Source of the DNA: Gammaproteobacteria bacterium | Lineage (GTDB): Bacteria > Pseudomonadota > Gammaproteobacteria > Pseudomonadales > Oleiphilaceae | NCBI GenBank assembly: GCA_003695085.1 | Contig: RFIV01000192.1 | Coordinates: forward strand, 1-16,173 | Length of the DNA stretch: 16,173 nucleotides | Direction: 5' to 3' | Part shown: in pieces, positions 5,851-12,744 of the stretch | Layout of the letters: each line of letters opens with the position of its first letter | Numbering within the stretch: position 1 is the stretch's first letter | Made by a program: the position numbers and the translations under genes | Notes under the pieces: generated by a model | What the model was told of the DNA's origin: nothing | The model's input: only the letters and a program-made list of their open reading frames with translations | The model's database searches: none

Positions 5851-7821
5851 TTGACGTTGACGCGACTGGGGGTGGATACCGGGGGCACCTTCACCGACTT
5901 CGTCCTGCTGCAGGAAGGCCGGATCCGGGTACACAAGGTCCTGTCTACACCGAAAGCACCGGAACAGGCCATTTTGCAGGGCATTCGCGAGCTGGGGCTC
6001 GAAGATGCCTGCGCGGCGGGTGCCTTGCAGGTGATCCACGGTTCGACCGTTGCAACCAATGCCGCACTTGAAGGCAAGGGGGTACCGGTCGCCTTCGTGA
6101 CCAATGCGGGATTCGAGGATTTGCTGACGCTGGGGCGCCAGGAGCGTGCCCGGCTGTACGATTTTTGCCAGCCTGACGTGGCGCCGCCCGTGCCCCCGGA
6201 GCGCTGTGTCGGCGTGCAGGCGCGGATGGATGCGCACGGTGTGGAAGTTGTTCCCCTTGCAGAGAGCGAAATTCAGCGGGTGGTTGAGCAGGTAAGGGCC
6301 TTGCCGGTGAAGGCGGTGGCGGTGTGCCTGCTTTTCAGCTGGAAGAATCCAGAGCAGGAGCAACGGCTGGCCCGGGCGCTCAAGGCCGCCATGCCCGGTC
6401 GGTTTGTTTGTGTGTCGTCGGATGTATTGCCCGAGATACAGGAATATGAGCGTGGGATGGCGACCTGGCTCAACGCCTGGCTGGGGCCGGTGGTCAAGGG
6501 CTATCTTGAGCGTCTGAAACAGGCACTGGCACCCTCCGATGTCAAGGTCATGCAGAGCAGCGCCGGGGTGGCGGATGTGGATCAGGTGGCCGATCGGGCT
6601 GTCAACCTGCTGCTTTCCGGCCCTGCAGGCGGGTTGGCCGCCGCCGAGGCACTTCGCCAGGACCTGGGGGGTGGCATGCTCACCTTTGACATGGGAGGCA
6701 CATCGACTGATGTGGCCCTGCTGGAGAGCGGTTTGCAACTGACCCGGGACGGGCGGATCAGGGAGTGGCCCGTTGCAGTTCCCATGGTAGACATGCATAC
6801 CATCGGGGCGGGCGGTGGCTCGCTGATCTGGCTGGATGCCGGCGGAATGCTGCAGGTCGGGCCCGAGTCAGCGGGTGCGGACCCCGGTCCGGCCTGTTAT
6901 GGTCGCGGGGGAACCCGGCCGACGGTGACGGACGCCCATGCGGTACTCGGCACCTTGCCTGCCCAGACTGCGCTGGGCGGCACCATGCGGCTGGATGTGC
7001 AGGCGGCGCGCGCGGCATTCGAACCGCTGGCGGACAGGCTCGGACAGTCTGTGGAACACGTGGCGACTGGTGCGCTGGCGATTGCCACCGAGCATATGGC
7101 GCAGGCTCTGCGCATGATTTCGCTTTATCGCGGACATGATCCGCGTGACTACCGCTTGTGCTGCTTTGGCGGCGCCGGGGGGCTGCATGTGTGTGAGCTG
7201 GCGGAGGCCATGGGGATGCGCCGCGCGGTCCTGCCGGAAATGGCCGGGGTGTTCTCTGCGCTGGGCATGCTGACTGCGCCCCGTGAGTTTGTCCAGCGCC
7301 AGACCGTCAACTGCCCGTGGCCGCCGACATCGAGTCAGCTTCACGCACTGAATGGCTGTATTGACGCACTTGCGAAGGCCGGACTGGCGCGACTCGGGTC
7401 TGTCACGCGGTCCCTGACAGAGGTCACGCTGATGATGCGATACCAGGGCCAGAGCCATACCTTGCCGGTCAGCATGGGCGATGAGGCGGCTGTGCTGAAG
7501 GCGTTCTCCCGGGCTCACGAGCGCGCACATGGGTTCGTGATGCAGCGTCCGGTGGAATGTGTCAGTGTGCAGGTTGCGGTCCGCGAGCCGGTGCCGGAGG
7601 TGTGCTGGGACGTGGATGCAGTGCCCGTTGAACCTGAGCGGGGATTCGTTGCCGGAGTGGGCGAGGTCGTGGTCCGAACGCGCAACAGTCTTGCGCCCGG
7701 CGAGCGGCTGGCCGGACCGGCCCTGATCACCGAGTCAGTGGGAACGCTCTGGCTCAAATCCGGGTGGCAGCTGGAGCGTGATGCGCGCGGCCATCTGCTG
7801 CTCACTCGCCAAACGGCTTGA
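5851..7821 (+). CDS. HyuA-type hydantoinase/5-oxoprolinase subunit
   Basis: This is a member of the ATP-dependent hydantoinase A/oxoprolinase family, whose known members use ATP to activate a cyclic amide or ketone for hydrolysis or carboxylation. The product is 656 aa. The ASKHA-type phosphate loops are visible: VDTGGTFTD at about 8-16 and FDMGGTSTDV at 279-288. Other conserved stretches are SGPAGG (256-261), IGAGGGSL (308-315), GADPGPACYGRGG (342-354) and CFGGAGGLH (438-446). The frame is open from 5569, inside mutM, but the likely start is TTG at 5851, with AAGGGGAG at 7-nt spacing directly before LGVDTGG. The usual partner HyuB is not adjacent. An aminotransferase gene follows 69 bp downstream on the same strand. 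The substrate cannot be read from the sequence; N-methylhydantoin, 5-oxoproline or a related lactam are family possibilities. Confidence 0.9.
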   Translation: MTLTRLGVDTGGTFTDFVLLQEGRIRVHKVLSTPKAPEQAILQGIRELGLEDACAAGALQVIHGSTVATNAALEGKGVPVAFVTNAGFEDLLTLGRQERARLYDFCQPDVAPPVPPERCVGVQARMDAHGVEVVPLAESEIQRVVEQVRALPVKAVAVCLLFSWKNPEQEQRLARALKAAMPGRFVCVSSDVLPEIQEYERGMATWLNAWLGPVVKGYLERLKQALAPSDVKVMQSSAGVADVDQVADRAVNLLLSGPAGGLAAAEALRQDLGGGMLTFDMGGTSTDVALLESGLQLTRDGRIREWPVAVPMVDMHTIGAGGGSLIWLDAGGMLQVGPESAGADPGPACYGRGGTRPTVTDAHAVLGTLPAQTALGGTMRLDVQAARAAFEPLADRLGQSVEHVATGALAIATEHMAQALRMISLYRGHDPRDYRLCCFGGAGGLHVCELAEAMGMRRAVLPEMAGVFSALGMLTAPREFVQRQTVNCPWPPTSSQLHALNGCIDALAKAGLARLGSVTRSLTEVTLMMRYQGQSHTLPVSMGDEAAVLKAFSRAHERAHGFVMQRPVECVSVQVAVREPVPEVCWDVDAVPVEPERGFVAGVGEVVVRTRNSLAPGERLAGPALITESVGTLWLKSGWQLERDARGHLLLTRQTA

Positions 7822-7890
7822 TTCATCGGGGGTGACTGGGGTAGGGTGCCAAAAAGCCCAAAAAACAACAGACAAGGCAGGGATTTTCCG

Positions 7891-9018
7891 ATGTCAGACC
7901 ATGCTCCATCCAGCGAGCTCCTGGAATACTCCGTGGTATTTACCAGTCGCGCACTGAATCACATGTCGCCGACCTTTCAGCAGGTCATGCGGGATATCTC
8001 GGAGACTCTGAAGGCGGTATATCAAGGTGATGCCGTGGTTGTCGTGCCGGGGGGCGGGACCTTCGGGATGGAAGCCATCGCCCGGCAGTTTGCGCATGAC
8101 CAGCACTGCCTGGTGATTCGCAATGGCTGGTTCAGCTATCGCTGGACCCAGATTTTCGAGCAGGGCCGGATACCGGCCGGGCACACGGTCTGCAAGGCGC
8201 GGCCGCTGTCCGACGCACCGCAGGCACCCTGGGTGCCGGCCCCCATCGAGGAGGTGGAGGCGGCAATCGAGGCGCAGAAGCCGGCGCTGGTGTTTGCGCC
8301 GCATGTGGAAACGGCATCGGGCATTCGTCTGCCGGATGACTATGTGGCCAGAGTAGGCGCTGCGACGCGTGCGGTGGGTGGATTGTTCATTCTGGATTGC
8401 GTGGCGTCGGGCACGGACTGGGTCGACATGCGGGAGGCTCAGGTGGATGTGTTGCTGTCGGCGCCCCAGAAGGGCTGGTCCAGTTCGCCCTGTGCGGCGT
8501 TGATCGTATTGAGTGAACGAGCGGAAGCCCGTCTGGCTGACACCCAAAGCAGCAGTTTTGCTGCGGACCTCAAGGCCTGGCGCAACATCATGCGTGCGTA
8601 CGAGAACGGAGGGCATGCCTACCATGCCACGCTGCCTACCGATGCGCTGGCCAGGTTCCGCGATACCATGCTTGAAACCGGGCAGCGGGGCTGGGATACC
8701 GTCAAGGCACAGCAACATGCGGTCGGTCAGGCAGTGCGCAGCATGCTCAGGCGCCGGGGATTTGCCAGTGTGGCCGCAGACGAGGTGGCGGCCCCGGGTG
8801 TGGTCGTGGTGCACACCGACGACCCGGACATGAAAAGTGGCGCCAGGTTTCTCAAGGCCGGGATTCAGGCTGCAGCCGGCGTGCCCCTGATGTGTGACGA
8901 GCCGGAGCACTTCAGTACCTTCAGAATTGGCCTGTTCGGTCTCGACAAGCTCGCCGACCCCGAAGGGACTGCGGCACGGCTGGAAGCGGCGCTGGACGCC
9001 ATGGATCGCATGGACTGA
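7891..9018 (+). CDS. Class V aminotransferase, alanine-glyoxylate-like
   Basis: This is a PLP-dependent class V (fold type I) aminotransferase resembling the alanine/serine-glyoxylate group. The product is 375 aa. The N-terminal SPTFQQVM is followed by the cofactor-phosphate region VVPGGGTFGMEAIA (51-64). HVETASG (148-154) matches the HxETSTG-like motif. D169 in LDCVASGTDW should contact the PLP ring nitrogen, and K194 in SAPQKGW is the expected Schiff-base lysine. An upstream in-frame GTG (7846) exists, but ATG 7891 with AGGGA at 7-nt spacing is the better start. It probably shares a transcript with the hydantoinase-like gene, separated by 69 bp. It converges on rsmD with only 7 bp between stops, and no terminator is visible. 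Donor and acceptor are unknown; ureidoglycine, serine, alanine and aminoethylphosphonate are all substrates of this fold. Confidence 0.88.
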   Translation: MSDHAPSSELLEYSVVFTSRALNHMSPTFQQVMRDISETLKAVYQGDAVVVVPGGGTFGMEAIARQFAHDQHCLVIRNGWFSYRWTQIFEQGRIPAGHTVCKARPLSDAPQAPWVPAPIEEVEAAIEAQKPALVFAPHVETASGIRLPDDYVARVGAATRAVGGLFILDCVASGTDWVDMREAQVDVLLSAPQKGWSSSPCAALIVLSERAEARLADTQSSSFAADLKAWRNIMRAYENGGHAYHATLPTDALARFRDTMLETGQRGWDTVKAQQHAVGQAVRSMLRRRGFASVAADEVAAPGVVVVHTDDPDMKSGARFLKAGIQAAAGVPLMCDEPEHFSTFRIGLFGLDKLADPEGTAARLEAALDAMDRMD

Positions 9019-9025
9019 CTGCCGA

Positions 9026-9622
9026 TCAGGCGTCGCCGGCCCGGCAGAGCGTCGAGCACACCTGTCCTGCGACCTTCTCCCGGTGAATCTGCCAGTTGGA
9101 CGGCAGGGGCACCGGGCAGTCTGTCTCGTGCTCAATGTAGATCCAGGCGCCTGGTGCGACCCAGCCGCCCTGCTCGAGCAGTGGAAGCAGGCGGGGCAGC
9201 CACCCCTGCCGGAAAGGGGGATCCATGAACAGGATGTCGTAGGGTGATGCCGCTCCTGCGGCCAGCCAGCTGGCGACATCCGCCTGAACCACGTGCAGCT
9301 GTGCTTCCGGGTTGAGCATGCCGGCGGTTTGCTCAAGGTATCGTGCCAGCGTTGCCGAGCGCTCCACCAGTGTAACTTGGCAAGCACCACGCGACAGCGC
9401 CTCCAGCCCCAGCGCGCCGCTGCCGCTGAACAGATCCAGACACCGGGAGCCGGGTACCGCATGCATCAGCCAGTTGAACAACGTTTCCCGCACCCGGTCT
9501 GGCGTGGGGCGCACACCGTCCACCACGGGAAAGGTGAGCTTGCGTCCCCTGTATTTCCCACCAATGATCCGCAAAAAGCCCTTTTCGGGCACCCGGGGCC
9601 GTGAGTGTGATCGTCTGGTCAT
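9026..9622 (-). CDS. rsmD: 16S rRNA (guanine966-N2)-methyltransferase
   Basis: RsmD uses S-adenosylmethionine to methylate N2 of G966 in 16S rRNA on assembled or nearly assembled 30S subunits. The 198-aa product has the family opening RIIGGKYRGRKL (18-29) and RPTPDRVRETLFNWL (38-52). SAM motif I is DLFSGSGALG (63-72), motif II has E87 in LVERS, and the catalytic motif IV DPPF is at 134-137. AAGGG lies about 5 nt before the ATG. It is divergent from ftsY across 64 bp, the usual arrangement in gammaproteobacteria, which confirms the assignment. It ends 7 bp from the aminotransferase stop. Confidence 0.96.
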   Translation of the reverse strand: MTRRSHSRPRVPEKGFLRIIGGKYRGRKLTFPVVDGVRPTPDRVRETLFNWLMHAVPGSRCLDLFSGSGALGLEALSRGACQVTLVERSATLARYLEQTAGMLNPEAQLHVVQADVASWLAAGAASPYDILFMDPPFRQGWLPRLLPLLEQGGWVAPGAWIYIEHETDCPVPLPSNWQIHREKVAGQVCSTLCRAGDA

Positions 9623-9637
9623 GGAAGCCCTTGTGAA

Positions 9638-9658
9638 AGGCCGCTAGAATAGGCCGCT
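9638..9658. repeat. 8-bp direct repeat in the rsmD-ftsY divergent gap
   Basis: AGGCCGCT occurs twice, at 9638-9645 and 9651-9658, separated by AGAAT. The hexamer TAGAAT (9645-9650), which spans the spacer, could be a -10 for ftsY, but no clear -35 precedes it. The 13-bp spacing does not match a helical turn exactly. It may be a protein-binding site shared by both genes or a chance duplication. Confidence 0.35.
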
Positions 9659-9686
9659 GATTGTGACTGCAAGAGACTAGGATACT

Positions 9687-10925
9687 ATGGACGCATTGCT
9701 GGCGAACAGTATGCTGTTGTTATTGGGGCTGCTGACCCTGTTTTTCGTGGCAGACGTGGTGGGGCGAAAGCGCCGTGTGCCCAAACCCCCCAGAATTGAG
9801 CTGCGGCCACCGGCACCTTCGCGAGAGGCTCCGGCAAAAGCCCCGGTCCGGGCGGCTGAAGCGCAGGCGCCTCAGGTCGAGGCTGAGCCCGAGCCCGAAG
9901 TCAGGGCCGAAGCGCGGGAGGCAGCAGCGCCACCGGTGGCAGAAGCGCCTGCTGAAGTCCCGCCTGCAGCAGATGAGGCTCCGGCTGCCCCGGTGTCCCT
10001 GTTTACCCGCATTCGTCAGGGCCTGAGCAAAACACGCTCCGGGCTGACCGAACAGATTCGTGCCCTGGTCGGGGCCTCCAGGCAGATTGATGAAGATCTG
10101 CTGGAAGAGATCGAAACCATTCTGCTCACGGCTGATGTCGGTATTGAAGCGACCTCCGCCATCATCGAGTCGCTGACGGAAAAGCTCGAGCGCAGTGAAC
10201 TCAAGGACAGCGAAGCACTCAACGCCGCACTGCGCGATGAATTGAAGGCCATGCTCAAGCCCTGCGAGCAACCCTTGCACGTCGAAGGCAAGCAGCCTTT
10301 CGTGATCCTCGTGGTGGGTGTCAACGGTGTGGGCAAGACCACGACCATCGGAAAGCTGGCCCGCAAGTTTCGGGACGAAGGCAAGAGCGTCATGCTTGCG
10401 GCGGGGGACACCTTCCGCGCAGCAGCCGTGGAGCAACTCCAGGTCTGGGGAGAGCGCAATGATGTTCCAGTGATTGCGCAGCATACCGGTGCCGACTCGG
10501 CCTCCGTAATCTTTGACGCGGTTGCAGCGGCCAAGGCACGCGGGGTGGATGTGGTAATTGCCGATACGGCAGGTCGCCTGCAGAACAAGGACAACCTCAT
10601 GGCCGAGCTGGAAAAAGTGGTGCGTGTCATGAAAAAGCACGATGAAAGTGCGCCGCATGAAGTTTTGCTGGTGCTGGATGCGGGTACCGGGCAGAACGCA
10701 CTCAGCCAGGCTACCCTGTTCACCCAGGCCGTGGGTGTCACCGGACTGGCGGTCACCAAGCTTGACGGCACCGCCAAGGGCGGCATCCTGTTTGCCATCG
10801 CACGCAAGCTGGGCACGCCGATCCGGTTCATCGGCGTGGGGGAAGGCGTGGAAGACTTGCGACCGTTTGAAGCGGACACCTTTGTCAACGCTCTGTTTGA
10901 CGAGACAGAAAGCGAAAACGCGTGA
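9687..10925 (+). CDS. ftsY: Signal recognition particle receptor FtsY
   Basis: FtsY is the SRP receptor GTPase that docks ribosome-nascent-chain-SRP complexes at the inner membrane. The NG domain is complete: N domain about 105-200, G1 GVNGVGKTTT (211-220), DTFRAAAVEQ (241-250), G3 DTAGR (293-297), G4 TKLD (357-360), and the closing GVGEGVEDLRPF. The product is 412 aa. The N-terminus is unusual: about residues 8-26 are strongly hydrophobic (LLLLGLLTLFFVADVV-like) and followed by RKRR, which reads as a single membrane anchor with the rest cytoplasmic. A Pro/Ala/Glu-rich linker (about 31-103) joins it to the NG domain. AGGA stands 4 nt before the ATG. It is the first gene of ftsY-ftsE-ftsX, and its TGA overlaps the GTG start of ftsE. 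Confidence 0.98.
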   Translation: MDALLANSMLLLLGLLTLFFVADVVGRKRRVPKPPRIELRPPAPSREAPAKAPVRAAEAQAPQVEAEPEPEVRAEAREAAAPPVAEAPAEVPPAADEAPAAPVSLFTRIRQGLSKTRSGLTEQIRALVGASRQIDEDLLEEIETILLTADVGIEATSAIIESLTEKLERSELKDSEALNAALRDELKAMLKPCEQPLHVEGKQPFVILVVGVNGVGKTTTIGKLARKFRDEGKSVMLAAGDTFRAAAVEQLQVWGERNDVPVIAQHTGADSASVIFDAVAAAKARGVDVVIADTAGRLQNKDNLMAELEKVVRVMKKHDESAPHEVLLVLDAGTGQNALSQATLFTQAVGVTGLAVTKLDGTAKGGILFAIARKLGTPIRFIGVGEGVEDLRPFEADTFVNALFDETESENA

Positions 10926-11587
10926 TTGTCTTTGACCGGGTCAGCAAGCGCTATTCAAGCGGGCAGGATGCCCTGCTGAACATTTCATTTCGCCTGGGGC
11001 GCGGGGAAATGGCGTTTCTGACCGGTCACTCCGGCGCCGGCAAGAGTACCCTGCTCAAGCTCATCATGGCCATGGAAACCGCCTCCGGTGGCCGCATTGA
11101 AGTCGGTGGCCGGGATGTCAGCCAATTGCAGCGGAATCAGATTGCCTTCTACCGCCGGCATGTGGGCGTGGTCTTTCAGGAGCATCACCTGCTTTTCAAT
11201 CGTACCGTATTTGATAACGTGGCCATGCCCCTGCGCATTGCCGGATTCACGCCACGGGAAACCGCTCGCCGGGTGCGTGCGGCGCTGGACAAGGTGGGGC
11301 TGCTCAGGAAGGAGAAGGCGTACCCGCTGGAATTGTCCGGAGGGGAGCAGCAACGTGTGGGCATCGCGCGCGCTGTGGTCAACCGTCCGCCGTTGCTGCT
11401 GGCAGACGAGCCCACCGGAAACCTTGATCCCGACCTGTCTGCCGAGATCATGCAATTGTTCCGGGATTTCAATCAGGTGGGCACCACCGTATTCATTGCT
11501 TCACACGATATTGCCCTGATTGAACGCATGGGTTGCCGCGTCGTTCACCTGGAAAACGGACGGCTGGTGTCGGGAGGTCAGGCATGA
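10922..11587 (+). CDS. ftsE: Cell-division ABC transporter ATPase FtsE
   Basis: FtsE is the cytoplasmic ATPase of the FtsEX complex, which controls septal peptidoglycan hydrolysis through EnvC-type activators rather than transporting a substrate. The 221-aa protein has Walker A GHSGAGKST (35-43), the Q-loop VFQEHH (Q86), signature LSGGEQQ (138-144), Walker B LLLADEP (158-164) and switch histidine H195 in IASHD. The start is GTG and overlaps the ftsY stop (GTGA). With only a weak ribosome-binding site visible, translation is probably coupled to ftsY. The stop overlaps the ftsX start by ATGA. Length and motifs are typical; nothing is missing. Confidence 0.97.
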   Translation: MIVFDRVSKRYSSGQDALLNISFRLGRGEMAFLTGHSGAGKSTLLKLIMAMETASGGRIEVGGRDVSQLQRNQIAFYRRHVGVVFQEHHLLFNRTVFDNVAMPLRIAGFTPRETARRVRAALDKVGLLRKEKAYPLELSGGEQQRVGIARAVVNRPPLLLADEPTGNLDPDLSAEIMQLFRDFNQVGTTVFIASHDIALIERMGCRVVHLENGRLVSGGQA

Positions 11588-12558
11588 CAACGGCACCGGA
11601 AACAACACCTGCCCGGAAGGGGGCGGAGGAGAGCCGGCAATCCGCGCTCGAGGCCTGGCTGGCGCATCACCGTGACAGTGCCCGTCAAAGTCTGGCTGAC
11701 CAGCTCGGCCACCCGGTAGCCAGCCTGCTCAGCTGGCTGGCCATGGCTGTGGCATTGGCCCTGCCCGCGCTGCTGGCATTGGGGCTGATGAACCTGGGCG
11801 CCCTGACCCATACGCTGGATGCGTCCCGGCAGGCAACGCTGTATTTTTCCTCGCCTCCGGAGGATGCGACGGTGCTGCAGCTCAAGGCCAGTCTGGTTGC
11901 ACTGCCCGAGGTGGCGAAGGTGGAATACCTGTCGCCGGATGCTGCGCTGGACACCTTCAGGGCGATCAATGAGGCGGCGGATCTGCTCGCGGGGCTGGAT
12001 GCCAACCCCTTGCCGGCCAGTCTTCAGGTAACGCTGAAAGCGGACACGCCCCTGGAACGGCTGGATGTGCTCAAGACGCAGTGGTCAGCGCTGCCCGGTA
12101 TAGAATCCGTTCAGCTGGATACCGTCTGGCTGGAACGCCTTCAGGCGCTGGAAACAGTCCTGCAGCGCGCTTGGGGCCTGCTGGCAATATTGCTGGGACT
12201 GGCGGCCCTGTTGTTCATCGGCAATACCGTTCGGCTGGCCATTGAAAACCGACGGGATGAGATTCTCGTCTCTCGCCTTGTCGGGGCCACAGATGCCTGG
12301 GTACGCCGGCCCTTCCTGTACATGGGGGCCTGGTACGGACTGATCGGTGCCGTACTGGCCGCGGTACTGGTGCACCTGTGCATGGCCATGGTGGCCGGCC
12401 CCGTGGAGGCATTATCCGCCCTGTACTTCAGTGCGTTCCGGCTTGAATGGCCGGGATTGAGCGGTACCCTGATCCTGTTGCTGGCCGGGAGCGCGCTGGG
12501 CTGGCTGGGTGCCTGGCTGACCGTTTTGCGCGAACTGCAGAAGGTCGAGCCGCGCTAG
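11584..12558 (+). CDS. ftsX: Cell-division membrane protein FtsX
   Basis: FtsX is the membrane partner of FtsE; its periplasmic loop recruits and activates amidase activators at the septum. The 324-aa protein has the expected four membrane helices at about 46-70, 196-219, 247-271 and 293-316. A periplasmic domain lies between helices 1 and 2 (about 71-195), and a cytoplasmic loop follows helix 2 (ENRRDEILVSRLVGATDAWV, about 231-250). The open frame begins earlier at 11533, inside ftsE, but ATG 11584 has an excellent GGGAGGT at 5-6 nt and forms an ATGA overlap with ftsE. It is the last gene of the ftsYEX unit. rpoH follows after 186 bp with its own promoters, though read-through is possible since I see no strong terminator between them. 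Confidence 0.96.
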   Translation: MTTAPETTPARKGAEESRQSALEAWLAHHRDSARQSLADQLGHPVASLLSWLAMAVALALPALLALGLMNLGALTHTLDASRQATLYFSSPPEDATVLQLKASLVALPEVAKVEYLSPDAALDTFRAINEAADLLAGLDANPLPASLQVTLKADTPLERLDVLKTQWSALPGIESVQLDTVWLERLQALETVLQRAWGLLAILLGLAALLFIGNTVRLAIENRRDEILVSRLVGATDAWVRRPFLYMGAWYGLIGAVLAAVLVHLCMAMVAGPVEALSALYFSAFRLEWPGLSGTLILLLAGSALGWLGAWLTVLRELQKVEPR

Positions 12559-12577
12559 AAGGTTACCGAAACGACAC

Positions 12578-12606
12578 TTGAAATTTGTGACCAATGACAC
12601 TATTAA
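12578..12606 (+). promoter_or_regulatory. Sigma70-type promoter upstream of rpoH
   Basis: TTGAAA (12578-12583), a 17-nt spacer, then TATTAA (12601-12606). The -35 matches consensus at five of six bases and the -10 at four. The predicted start near 12613 would give an rpoH leader of about 130 nt. The CTTGAAA also resembles a sigma32 -35, but no CCCCAT-like -10 stands at the right distance. Confidence 0.55.
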
Positions 12607-12674
12607 TGTGCTTTGCCTGAATTCCCCGCAGGGTTTTTGGGGCGGGATGCTGCTACTGAATACTGGCGAAATAC

Positions 12675-12702
12675 GGAACTTTTTGTGGGTTTGCGTGTCA
12701 AA
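12675..12702 (+). promoter_or_regulatory. SigmaE-type (envelope stress) promoter of rpoH
   Basis: GGAACTT (12675-12681), a 16-nt spacer, then TCAAA (12698-12702). This agrees closely with the sigmaE (RpoE) pattern of GGAACTT and TCnnA about 16 nt apart. E. coli rpoH also has a sigmaE promoter, so the match fits known biology. The predicted start lies near 12707-12710, leaving a short leader of about 35 nt. Confidence 0.75.
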
Positions 12703-12704
12703 AG

Positions 12705-12737
12705 TTTCCAGATAAGCACGAGAATGGTTTCTGGAGG
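12705..12737 (+). promoter_or_regulatory. Hairpin sequestering the rpoH ribosome-binding site
   Basis: TCCAGA (12707-12712) pairs perfectly with TCTGGA (12730-12735). Two G-U pairs extend the stem outward (12705-12706 with 12736-12737), around a 17-nt loop. The right arm contains the Shine-Dalgarno GGAGG (12733-12737), so a folded leader would hide it. This is the design of an RNA thermometer, a known mode of rpoH control in E. coli though with a different structure. Stability has not been calculated. Confidence 0.45.
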
Positions 12738-12744
12738 GTGAGCA

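Noticed and set aside
7846..7890. Upstream GTG start for the aminotransferase
   Set aside because: It adds 15 residues not expected for the family and lacks a properly spaced ribosome-binding site, unlike ATG 7891.
7894..9462. 522-codon open frame on the minus strand
   Set aside because: It runs antisense to the aminotransferase and then across rsmD in another frame. Its product is Arg/Pro/His-rich without domains, while both opposing genes have intact catalytic motifs.
9720..10658. 312-codon open frame on the minus strand
   Set aside because: Antisense shadow of ftsY, low complexity, no ribosome-binding site or motif.
12625..12646. CCCGC/GCGGG stem upstream of rpoH as an ftsX terminator
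   Set aside because: Only 5 bp with a 12-nt loop, the T-run is inside the loop, and none follows the stem.
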